A model generated the notes under the pieces. That model was not told the origin of the DNA. It did not search any database and worked only from the letters and a program-made list of their open reading frames with translations. From the NCBI GenBank assembly GCA_937952085.1, contig CALFYQ010000392.1:1-6269 (forward strand): a stretch of 6,269 nt of DNA, written 5' to 3'. Below, piece by piece: positions 1 to 5,634 of the stretch. The DNA comes from an uncultured Paracoccaceae bacterium. Lineage in GTDB: Bacteria; Pseudomonadota; Alphaproteobacteria; Rhodobacterales; Rhodobacteraceae. The position numbers and the translations under genes were made by a program. Within the stretch, counting starts at the first letter, position 1. Each line of letters starts with the position of its first letter.

Positions 1-72
1 AAAGTCATAGAATCCCGCGCGCAGGACTTCCTCGTCCGATGTCTCGGTCACGGCCGCGACATTGCTGCGCAC
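1..72 (-). CDS. Probable TorD-family molecular chaperone, N-terminal 24 codons only
   Basis: An open frame runs leftward off the window edge from a GTG at 72-70. It encodes a peptide containing VTETSDEEVLRAGFYDF. The pattern of acidic residues followed by hydrophobic, Arg and Phe/Tyr residues is how many TorD/DmsD-type chaperones begin helix 1. These cytoplasmic proteins bind molybdenum-enzyme precursors until the cofactor is inserted and Tat export occurs. The start is chosen because a strong Shine-Dalgarno (AGGGGG, 87-82) lies 9 bases upstream. The only nearby ATG (62-60) is in another frame and hits a stop after four codons. The gene lies downstream of the DUF3306 gene, same strand, with a 103-base gap. 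Only 24 residues are visible, so the family call rests on a short motif plus the formate-dehydrogenase-type neighbourhood. Confidence 0.5.
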   Translation of the reverse strand, partial: MRSNVAAVTETSDEEVLRAGFYDF

Positions 73-81
73 GTTTCGCTT

Positions 82-87
82 CCCCCT
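82..87 (-). promoter_or_regulatory. Shine-Dalgarno that fixes the GTG start of the TorD-like gene
   Basis: On the minus strand AGGGGG is followed by nine bases and then GTG (72-70). This is the only strong purine-rich box in the interval and decides the otherwise uncertain non-ATG start. Confidence 0.6.
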
Positions 88-147
88 GGCGCGCCCGGTT
101 TCGCCCGGACTTTGCTGGAGACCCTAGGTTACCCGGCCCGCCAAACG

Positions 148-175
148 ACGCAAGAAGTTCTTTCTTCTCTTGCGT
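148..175 (-). terminator. Hairpin immediately after the DUF3306 stop codon, possible attenuator or terminator
   Basis: ACGCAAGA (148-155) pairs with TCTTGCGT (168-175). The 12 bases between can extend the stem with AAG/CTT across a two-base bulge, leaving a TTCTTT loop. It begins directly next to the TAA stop (178-176) of the DUF3306 gene. In the minus direction there is no clear T-run after it, only TCGTTTGG, so it is not a textbook intrinsic terminator. It could stabilise the 3' end of the DUF3305-DUF3306 message or partly separate it from the TorD-like gene. The interval 147-73 shows no convincing sigma-70 promoter. Confidence 0.35.
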
Positions 176-772
176 TTAGCTTTCGTCAGGAAAGCGGAAC
201 GACATGCGTTTCCGGGTCGGTTCGATATGTGTTTCGTGTTCTTTTGCTGCATTTTCTTCCACCACTTCCATCTCAGCGGAGGAAATGACAGAGATCGACA
301 AGCTGTCCGCCTCCGGCGCCGCCTCCTCCGCCCCGCCCTCTTCGGCGGAGGGCGGCGCCCTGCGCCCAGGCGCGGGCTCGGCGTCCGACAGGAACCCGCG
401 GCCGATGCGATAGGCGGTCTGGAGCGCGCCGGAGGCGACCGAGCCGCCGGTGAAATCCCCGTCGTAGTCGTTCAGCCCGTCGAGATTGGCGAGCACCGGG
501 TTGGAGGCCCAGAGCCGGCGGAGCGCGCGGCGCTGGAGATGCGCCGGCGCGCCGGCGCGGAGAAAGGCGGCGAAATCGTCGCCCGGCTGGAGCGTGTCCG
601 GATCCGGCAGGCCGAGCGCTTCGAGGATCTCCTCGTCGGTGCGGGGCGCGTCCTCGGCCGGCGCGGGCGCCGCCGCCGCCGGCGGGGCGGGCGGCTCCGC
701 CTCGGCCCGCGCCTCGGCGTCGCGCTTCCGGCGCGACCAGCGGGAGAAGAAGCCCTCGTCCTCCGCGCTCAT
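176..772 (-). CDS. DUF3306 family protein
   Basis: This 198-residue protein matches what I know of DUF3306. It has the N-terminal signature FFSRWSRRK (residues 8-16), then an Ala/Pro/Glu-rich linker (about 17-45). The conserved core follows: PDPDTLQPGDDF (56-67), RRALRRLWASNPVLANLDGL (81-100) and NDYDGDFTG (101-109). The tail is acidic and low in complexity, ending in a basic stretch (TRKRMSFRF). No signal peptide, membrane segment or metal motif is visible, so it is probably cytoplasmic. The biochemical role is unknown; the family is commonly found beside formate dehydrogenase genes. The ATG (772-770) overlaps the TGA of the DUF3305 gene (ATGA). No good Shine-Dalgarno precedes it, which suggests translational coupling. 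Confidence 0.88.
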   Translation of the reverse strand: MSAEDEGFFSRWSRRKRDAEARAEAEPPAPPAAAAPAPAEDAPRTDEEILEALGLPDPDTLQPGDDFAAFLRAGAPAHLQRRALRRLWASNPVLANLDGLNDYDGDFTGGSVASGALQTAYRIGRGFLSDAEPAPGRRAPPSAEEGGAEEAAPEADSLSISVISSAEMEVVEENAAKEHETHIEPTRKRMSFRFPDES

Positions 773-1335
773 TCGCCCCGCGCCTTCGGCGCCCGGTAGA
801 CGTCCGCCGCCTGACGGATCCGCGCGTCGCCGACGCCGTCCTCAACGCGGTCCTCCATGTGGGGGCGGCGCTTGCGCTTCACGAAGGCCTCCGCCTTGTG
901 GCGCCGCGCGACGAAATCGGCGATCCAGGCTTCGAGGCCGAGCGGGAGCGGCACGCGCTCGACGATGTCCTCGCCGTTGTCGGCGTAATCCTGCGCTTCA
1001 TAGGCCGAGGCGGTGACGAGGAGCGGCTCCGGCCGGCCGTCCGGCGCGTCGGGCGGGACGCGGAGAATGACGAAGATCGAGGGCGGCGCGCCGTTGAGCG
1101 CAGTGAGATAGGCCTCGGTGTCGGTGCGGTGGAGCGTCAGCGGGCAGGTCCCGGCGTGATATTCCACCGCCTCGCCCTCGCGCCGCAATTCGCGCCCTTC
1201 GCCGGGCCCCGAGCCGGGCAGCACCGCGGAGACCGACCACGCCCATTTCGCCCAGCGCGTCGCCCCCGGCGTCCGCCGCAGGACGACGCCGACAGGGATC
1301 GTGGCGCTGCGCGCGACGGGCGCCTCCTCGGTCAT
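769..1335 (-). CDS. DUF3305 family protein
   Basis: This 188-residue protein matches the DUF3305 family. It has an N-terminal IPVGVVLRR (13-21), a Trp-rich segment WAKWAWSVSAVLPG (28-41), YLTALNGAPPSIFVILR (76-92), a segment around SAYEAQDYADNGEDIVERVP (110-129) and the closing block WIADFVARRHKAEAFVKRKR (137-156) with a very basic end. No signal peptide or membrane helix is seen. Function is unknown; DUF3305 and DUF3306 genes typically travel together in formate dehydrogenase loci, as here. The ATG at 1335 is chosen because GAGGA (1347-1343) lies 7 bases upstream and the encoded N-terminus fits the family. The frame stays open far upstream, but only as antisense to the ferredoxin gene. It is the first gene of the leftward unit and overlaps DUF3306 by four bases. 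Confidence 0.87.
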   Translation of the reverse strand: MTEEAPVARSATIPVGVVLRRTPGATRWAKWAWSVSAVLPGSGPGEGRELRREGEAVEYHAGTCPLTLHRTDTEAYLTALNGAPPSIFVILRVPPDAPDGRPEPLLVTASAYEAQDYADNGEDIVERVPLPLGLEAWIADFVARRHKAEAFVKRKRRPHMEDRVEDGVGDARIRQAADVYRAPKARGE

Positions 1336-1352
1336 CTTTACGTCCTCGGCGG

Positions 1353-1380
1353 TCGTCACTAGGGTCCGCAGACGGATAAT
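1353..1380 (+). promoter_or_regulatory. Candidate sigma-70-type promoter for the ferredoxin gene
   Basis: TCGTCA (1353-1358) and GATAAT (1375-1380) are spaced by 16 bases and match the -35 and -10 consensus at four and five of six positions. GATAAT is part of the only AT-rich pocket in the 93-bp divergent spacer and sits 48 bases before the ferredoxin ATG. Assignment is by eye only. Confidence 0.4.
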
Positions 1381-1406
1381 AGAGCGGGAGAGGGCGCGCC
1401 TGTCCA
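1376..1406 (-). promoter_or_regulatory. Candidate promoter for the DUF3305-DUF3306 unit, overlapping the divergent one
   Basis: Read on the minus strand, TGGACA (1406-1401) is five of six to the -35 consensus. TATTAT (1381-1376) is five of six to the -10, but the spacing is 19 bases. A shifted -10, TCTATT (1383-1378), gives 17 bases and four of six. The -10 box occupies almost the same base pairs as the rightward GATAAT, so the two promoters would compete. Confidence 0.35.
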
Positions 1407-1428
1407 GCGAACCGCCGCCGGAGGATCG

Positions 1429-3417
1429 ATGCCAGCCAAGCTCCTTCTCTGCAGTTGCGGAGGAAGCCAGGACCCGGATCGGGACGCCATCGCGGCGGCG
1501 ACCGGGCTCGCCTGCTCCCGCGTCCACAGCGCCCTCTGCGGCCGCGAGGTCGACCGCGCCGCCGCCGCGCTGAAGGAGGCGGAGGGCGAGGTGATCGTCG
1601 CCTGCGCGCAGGAGGCGGAGACCTTCGCCGCGCTGGCGGAGGAGCTTGGCCAGGAGCCGCCGCTCTGCGTCGACATCCGCGACCGGGCCGGCTGGTCCGA
1701 CGAGGCCGGGGCGGCGACGCCGAAGATCGCCGCGCTCCTCGCCGCGGCGCAACTCCCGCGGACGCCGGCGCGGACGGTGGACGTCGCCTCCGAAGGGCTT
1801 TGCCTCGTCCTCGGCGCGGCGGAGGCGGCGCTGCCCGCCGCCGAGCGGCTCGCGGCGACGCTTTCGGTCACCTGTCTCCTGACCGAGGCGGTGGAGATTC
1901 CGCCCGCCCCGGTCCGCCGTTTCGACCTTGCGGCCGGCCGGGTCCGCGCCGCCTCCGGGGCGTTCGGCGGCTTCCGCGTGACGGTCGACGGGTATCGCGC
2001 GGCCAGCTATGGCGGCCGCGGCGGCTTCGGCTTCACCGCCCCGCGCGACGGCGGCGAGACGCGCTGCGACGTGATCGTCGATCTCCGTGGCGGCGACCCG
2101 CTCTTCCCGGCGCATTTGAAGCGCGACGGCTATCTCCGCGCCGATCCGGGCGACCGGCTGGCGGTGGAGCGGGCGCTCTTCGACGCCTCGCACTTGACGG
2201 GCGTCTTCGAGAAGACGCTGCATGTGCGGCTGGAGGAATCGCTCTGCGCCCATTCGCGGGCGAAGCAGACCGGCTGCACCCGCTGCCTCGACCTCTGCCC
2301 GACCGGCGCGATCCTGCCCGATGGCGACGCGGTGAAGGTGGACGCCGCTATCTGCGCCGGCTGCGGCGCCTGCTCGGCCGCCTGCCCTTCGGGCGCGATC
2401 AGCTTCGACGACCCCCCGGTTCCGGAGACGCTGACCGCGATCCGCACGCTCGCCTCCGCCTACCGGGCGGCGGGCGGCGTCGCGCAGCGGCTCCTCGTTC
2501 ATGACGCGGAGCACGGGCGGGAGATGATCTCCCTCGCCGCGCGGTTCGGCCGGGGCCTGCCGGCGGACGTCTTGCCGCTGGAGCTGCCTTCGGTCGCCGC
2601 CTTCGGCCATGCGGAGGCGATGACGGCGCTGGCGACCGGCTTCGCCGCGGTGCGCATCCTCCTCTCGCCGCGGACCGAGCGGAGCGGGCTGGAGGCCGAG
2701 GCGGCGCTCGCCGAGGCGCTACTCTCCGGGCTCGGCGCCGGCGAAGGCCGGGTCGAACTGATCGAGCCCACGGAGCCCGACGCGCTTTCGGACGCGCTTT
2801 ATGGCGGCGGCCGGGCGGCCCCCGAGGGGGAACCGATCCTGCCGCTCGGGCGGCGGCGGGACGCGACCCGCCTCGCCGCGCGGGCGCTCGCCGGCGGGCG
2901 GGCGGTGGAGCCGATTCCCCTCCCCGCCGGCGCGCCCTACGGCGCGGTTCTGGTGAACCGGGACGCCTGCACGCTCTGCCTGTCCTGCGCCGGGCTCTGC
3001 CCTTCGGGCGCGCTCGGCGACAACCCGGACCGGCCGCAGCTCACCTTCCGGGAGGACGCCTGCCTCCAGTGCGGCCTTTGCGCCGCGATCTGTCCGGAGG
3101 ACGCGATCACGCTCGCCCCGCGGCTCGACATCTCCGACGCCGCGCTCCGCCAGCAGGTCGTCCACGAGGAGGAGCCCTATTGCTGCATCGAATGCGGCAA
3201 GCCCTTCGGCGTGAAGAGCACGATCGAGCGGATCGTCGAGAAGCTTTCGGGCGTCCACCCGATGTTCGTGAACTCGGACAATGCGAAGCTGATCCGCATG
3301 TGCGACGATTGCCGGGTGCGGGCGCAGTATCACGAGGAGGCGGCGCCCTTCCGGTTCGGCGAGCGGCCGCGGGTGCGCACCACGGACGACTATCTGAAGG
3401 ACCGCGACAAGACCTGA
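1429..3417 (+). CDS. Multi-cluster 4Fe-4S ferredoxin-like protein of the formate dehydrogenase neighbourhood
   Basis: This 662-residue protein probably carries four 4Fe-4S clusters in two ferredoxin modules. Module A has C273, C283xxC286xxxC290P and the regular C309xxC312xxC315xxxC319P. Module B has C514xxC517xxC520xxxC524P and C545xxC548xxC551xxxC555P. Residues 1-110 are cysteine-rich (C8, C10, C29, C37, C59; LLLCSC near the start, VIVACAQE near 55-62) and resemble the N-terminal domain of HdrA-like proteins. The C-terminus has CCIEC (585-589) and CDDC (625-628), a likely zinc-ribbon or extra metal site. No signal peptide is seen, so it is expected to be cytoplasmic, as an electron carrier or Fe-S assembly factor (inferred). 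The start is supported by GGAGG (1420-1424), though only four bases from the ATG. It is divergent from DUF3305 and ends flush against the cytochrome gene's stop. Confidence 0.85.
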   Translation: MPAKLLLCSCGGSQDPDRDAIAAATGLACSRVHSALCGREVDRAAAALKEAEGEVIVACAQEAETFAALAEELGQEPPLCVDIRDRAGWSDEAGAATPKIAALLAAAQLPRTPARTVDVASEGLCLVLGAAEAALPAAERLAATLSVTCLLTEAVEIPPAPVRRFDLAAGRVRAASGAFGGFRVTVDGYRAASYGGRGGFGFTAPRDGGETRCDVIVDLRGGDPLFPAHLKRDGYLRADPGDRLAVERALFDASHLTGVFEKTLHVRLEESLCAHSRAKQTGCTRCLDLCPTGAILPDGDAVKVDAAICAGCGACSAACPSGAISFDDPPVPETLTAIRTLASAYRAAGGVAQRLLVHDAEHGREMISLAARFGRGLPADVLPLELPSVAAFGHAEAMTALATGFAAVRILLSPRTERSGLEAEAALAEALLSGLGAGEGRVELIEPTEPDALSDALYGGGRAAPEGEPILPLGRRRDATRLAARALAGGRAVEPIPLPAGAPYGAVLVNRDACTLCLSCAGLCPSGALGDNPDRPQLTFREDACLQCGLCAAICPEDAITLAPRLDISDAALRQQVVHEEEPYCCIECGKPFGVKSTIERIVEKLSGVHPMFVNSDNAKLIRMCDDCRVRAQYHEEAAPFRFGERPRVRTTDDYLKDRDKT

Positions 3418-4242
3418 TCAGCGCGGCTGGATTTCGCCGCCGAGATCCTTCGGCTTCAGCGTGGCGGCGTAGGCGGCGATCGCCTCGACATCCTCCTCGG
3501 TGACGAGGACCGGCGCGATGTGCGGCGGGCGGGCAGGGTCGAACGGCTCGGTCACGCCCTCGACCTGGGTGAAGGCCGGATGCGGGTTTTCCGACCAGAA
3601 GGCGAGGAACCGGTCCTCCCAGCCCGGAATGGTGCGGAGCGCGGCGAAGGAGGGGGTGGAGCCGATGCCGCCGAACCGGTTCTTCGGCCCGACCACATGG
3701 CAGCGCCCGCAATGGAGGAGCGCCAGCTTCTCGCCCGCCACCGCGTCGCCTTCGAGGGCCGTCGGCGCGGCGGCGGCGGCGGCCTCCTCGCCGGGGAGGT
3801 AGCGCGGCTGCCCGTCCGCCGCGAAGGCGGCGATGGTGTTCTGGCCGATCTCGGAGGCGAGCCAGTCGGCGAAGGTTCCGGCCGGGCCCGGATTCGCGCC
3901 GCCGTCGAGAAGGAGGAGCGAGAACCGCTCCTCCCCCGCCGCATCCTCGGAGCGGAAGGCGGGGCGAAGGCCCGGCTCGGCCCCGAGCGCGGCGGTCGGC
4001 CCGATCAGGAGATCGGCCCCCGCGCCGCGGGCGAAGGCGGCGATGCCCTCGGCCGGCGCGGGCGTGATCTCGGGGCGGACGCCATGCTTCAGTGCGAAGC
4101 GGGGGGCGAGGTGGCGCATGAAGCCAGAGGCCTCCAGCCGCTCGTCCACCACGAGGGAGAGCGCGCGCGTCTCGGCCGCCGCGGCGCCCGCAAGCAGCGT
4201 CGCAGCCAGCATCAGGATCGCCGCAGCCGTTCGCATCGGCAT
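3418..4242 (-). CDS. Periplasmic cytochrome c-type protein with N-terminal solute-binding-like domain
   Basis: The protein has 274 residues. Residues 1-23 form a Sec signal peptide (MPMR, a hydrophobic core, Ala-rich end; likely cut before E24). Residues 24-150 resemble a shortened ABC solute-binding fold of the tungstate/molybdate type: LAPRFALKHGV (45-55), ADLLIGP (76-82) and FADWLASEIGQNTIAAF (124-140), the last being like the C-terminal signature of such proteins. An Ala-rich linker leads to a class I-like heme domain with C178-G-R-C181-H182, IGSTPSF and NPHPAFTQVEGVTEPFD. There is no Met in the heme domain; H221 and H241 are possible distal ligands. It probably passes electrons in the periplasm or senses a ligand, perhaps for the formate dehydrogenase (inference). 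M1 (4242) is favoured over M3 because AAGGA lies seven bases upstream. Confidence 0.82.
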   Translation of the reverse strand: MPMRTAAAILMLAATLLAGAAAAETRALSLVVDERLEASGFMRHLAPRFALKHGVRPEITPAPAEGIAAFARGAGADLLIGPTAALGAEPGLRPAFRSEDAAGEERFSLLLLDGGANPGPAGTFADWLASEIGQNTIAAFAADGQPRYLPGEEAAAAAAPTALEGDAVAGEKLALLHCGRCHVVGPKNRFGGIGSTPSFAALRTIPGWEDRFLAFWSENPHPAFTQVEGVTEPFDPARPPHIAPVLVTEEDVEAIAAYAATLKPKDLGGEIQPR

Positions 4243-4255
4243 TCGCGCTTCCTTC

Positions 4256-4273
4256 GCCGTCTCGGCGGACGGC
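4256..4273 (-). promoter_or_regulatory. Hairpin abutting the ribosome binding site of the cytochrome gene
   Basis: On the minus strand GCCGTC (4273-4268), a six-base loop and GACGGC (4261-4256) form a perfect six-pair GC-rich stem. It ends two bases before the Shine-Dalgarno AAGGA (4254-4250). It could modulate translation or protect the 5' end. In DNA of this GC content such stems also arise by chance. The rest of the 115-bp spacer up to 4357 shows no convincing -35/-10 pair on either strand. Confidence 0.3.
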
Positions 4274-4357
4274 TTGCCTCCCCCGGCCCGTTGTCCCACA
4301 GAAAGGCAAGAACGCCGGCTTTGCAACGGACCGGGCCGGCGAGGGGAGACAAGCGCG

Positions 4358-4570
4358 ATGAGCGACGACGAATTCAACATGTCGATGCGGAAGTTCCTGA
4401 AGCAGGTGGGCGTCACCTCGCAGCAGGAGATCGAGGCGGCGGTGCGCGCCGCGCGGGAGGCCGGAACGCTCCCGACCGGCAAGCTGGCGGCGAAGGTCGT
4501 CCTCACCATCGGCGCGCTGAAGCTGGAGCATGTCGTCGAGGGCGACATCGTGATCGGCGCCACGGCGTGA
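4358..4570 (+). CDS. DUF6494 family small protein
   Basis: This 70-residue protein begins MSDDEFNMSMRKFLKQVGVT. It is predicted mostly helical: an N-terminal helix rich in Met and Lys, a second helix around QQEIEAAVRAAREAG (22-36), and a C-terminal half (TLPTGKLAAKVVLTIGALKL, then an acidic strand-like end). There are no cysteines, signal peptide or membrane segment. It agrees with the small DUF6494 family that I associate with mrp and formate dehydrogenase genes in Rhodobacterales; no function is established. The start is supported by a GAGGGGAG box (4341-4348), 9 to 10 bases before the ATG. It is the first gene of a rightward operon, its TGA overlapping the GTG of mrp (GTGA). Confidence 0.8.
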   Translation: MSDDEFNMSMRKFLKQVGVTSQQEIEAAVRAAREAGTLPTGKLAAKVVLTIGALKLEHVVEGDIVIGATA

Positions 4571-5634
4571 CGACGACGCGCGAGGCGGTCCTCGAGGCGC
4601 TGAAGGGCGTCCGGAACCCGGTGACGGGCGCCGATCTCGTCAGCTCGGACGTGATCCGCGCGCTGAACGTCGAGGGCGACCGGATTCGCTTCGTCATGGA
4701 GGTGGACCCTAAGGACGTCGCGGCGATGGAGCCCGCGCGGCTCGAAGCCGTGGAGGCGCTGGAGCGGCTGGTCGGCCCCGGCGCGGTCTCCGCGGTGATG
4801 ACGGCGCACAGCGCGCCGAAGCCGCCGCCGGACCTGAAGCTCGGCGGCCATCGCGCGCCGGCCGGGCCGCAGAAGGTGCCGGGCGTCGAGCGGATCATCG
4901 CCATCGCCTCCGGCAAGGGCGGGGTGGGGAAATCCACCGTCTCGGCCAATCTCGCGGTGGCGCTCGCGGCGGAGGGCCGCAAGGTCGGGATGCTCGACGC
5001 CGATGTCTACGGGCCGTCGCAGCCGAGGATGCTCGGCATCTCCGGCCGGCCGGCCTCGCCCGACGGCAAGACCATCCTGCCGCTCCGCAACCACGGCGTG
5101 ACGCTCATGTCGATCGGGCTGATGACGCGGGAGGACGAGGCGGTGGTCTGGCGCGGCCCGATGCTGATGGGCGCGCTCCAGCAGATGCTCGGCCAGGTGC
5201 AGTGGGGCAAGCTCGACGTTCTGATCGTCGACCTGCCGCCCGGCACCGGCGACGTGCAGATGACGCTGGCGCAGAAGGCGGAGGTGACGGGCGCCATCGT
5301 CGTCTCCACGCCGCAGGACGTGGCGCTGCTCGACGCCCGCAAGGCGCTCAACATGTTCAAGATGATGAACACCCGCGTCCTCGGCATGATCGAGAACATG
5401 TCCACCTGGATCTGCCCCGGCTGCGGGCGGGAGGACCATATCTTCGGCCATGGCGGCGCGAAGGCGGAGGCGGAGCGGCTGGGCCTGCCGTTCCTCGGCG
5501 AGATCCCGCTCAGCATCGACATCCGCACCGCGGCGGATGGCGGCGCGCCGATCGTCGCCTCGCGCCCCGAGAGCCCGCAGGCGCAGGCCTTCCGCGCCCT
5601 CGCCCGCCGGCTGATCGACGATGGAATCGTCTGA
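4567..5634 (+). CDS. mrp: Mrp/ApbC/NBP35 family iron-sulfur cluster carrier ATPase
   Basis: This cytoplasmic P-loop ATPase (355 residues, normal family length) is expected to hold a transient 4Fe-4S cluster at a dimer interface and deliver it to apo-proteins. Residues about 4-75 form an MIP18/DUF59-type domain. The ATPase domain follows, with the deviant Walker A GKGGVGKST (116-124), DADVYGPS (144-151), the switch/Walker B region DLPPGTGD (222-229) and the metal-binding pair C283-P-G-C286. All key residues are present. The GTG start at 4567 overlaps the DUF6494 stop by four bases and gives an N-terminus (MTTTREAVLEALK) that fits the family. The next in-frame ATG would remove much of the MIP18 domain. 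No strong Shine-Dalgarno precedes it, so coupling to the upstream gene is likely. In this context a molybdenum- and Fe-S-rich formate dehydrogenase or the ferredoxin is a plausible client. Confidence 0.95.
   Translation: MTTTREAVLEALKGVRNPVTGADLVSSDVIRALNVEGDRIRFVMEVDPKDVAAMEPARLEAVEALERLVGPGAVSAVMTAHSAPKPPPDLKLGGHRAPAGPQKVPGVERIIAIASGKGGVGKSTVSANLAVALAAEGRKVGMLDADVYGPSQPRMLGISGRPASPDGKTILPLRNHGVTLMSIGLMTREDEAVVWRGPMLMGALQQMLGQVQWGKLDVLIVDLPPGTGDVQMTLAQKAEVTGAIVVSTPQDVALLDARKALNMFKMMNTRVLGMIENMSTWICPGCGREDHIFGHGGAKAEAERLGLPFLGEIPLSIDIRTAADGGAPIVASRPESPQAQAFRALARRLIDDGIV

Noticed and set aside
660..720. GCC/GGC-rich short repeats suggesting a tandem repeat or quadruplex
   Set aside because: They encode the Ala/Pro linker of DUF3306 and reflect codon bias; no regular repeat unit is present.
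170..1362. Plus-strand open frames opposite DUF3306 and DUF3305
   Set aside because: Their translations are Arg-rich complements of the DUF genes, without ribosome binding sites or family similarity.
1455..2504. A second plus-strand frame inside the ferredoxin gene
   Set aside because: It is an Arg/Gly-rich frame shadow; the cysteine motifs and family match lie in the frame starting at 1429.
1336..2610. A long open minus-strand frame upstream of DUF3305 that could extend it to over 600 residues
   Set aside because: It is antisense to the ferredoxin gene, its translation is Arg/Gly/Ala-rich with no family pattern, and DUF3305 has its own Shine-Dalgarno and ATG at 1335. Long open antisense frames are expected at this GC content.
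3520..4566. In-frame upstream extension of mrp through the cytochrome region
   Set aside because: It would precede the MIP18 domain with an arginine-rich shadow translation. The GTG at 4567 with its GTGA overlap gives a normal-length Mrp.
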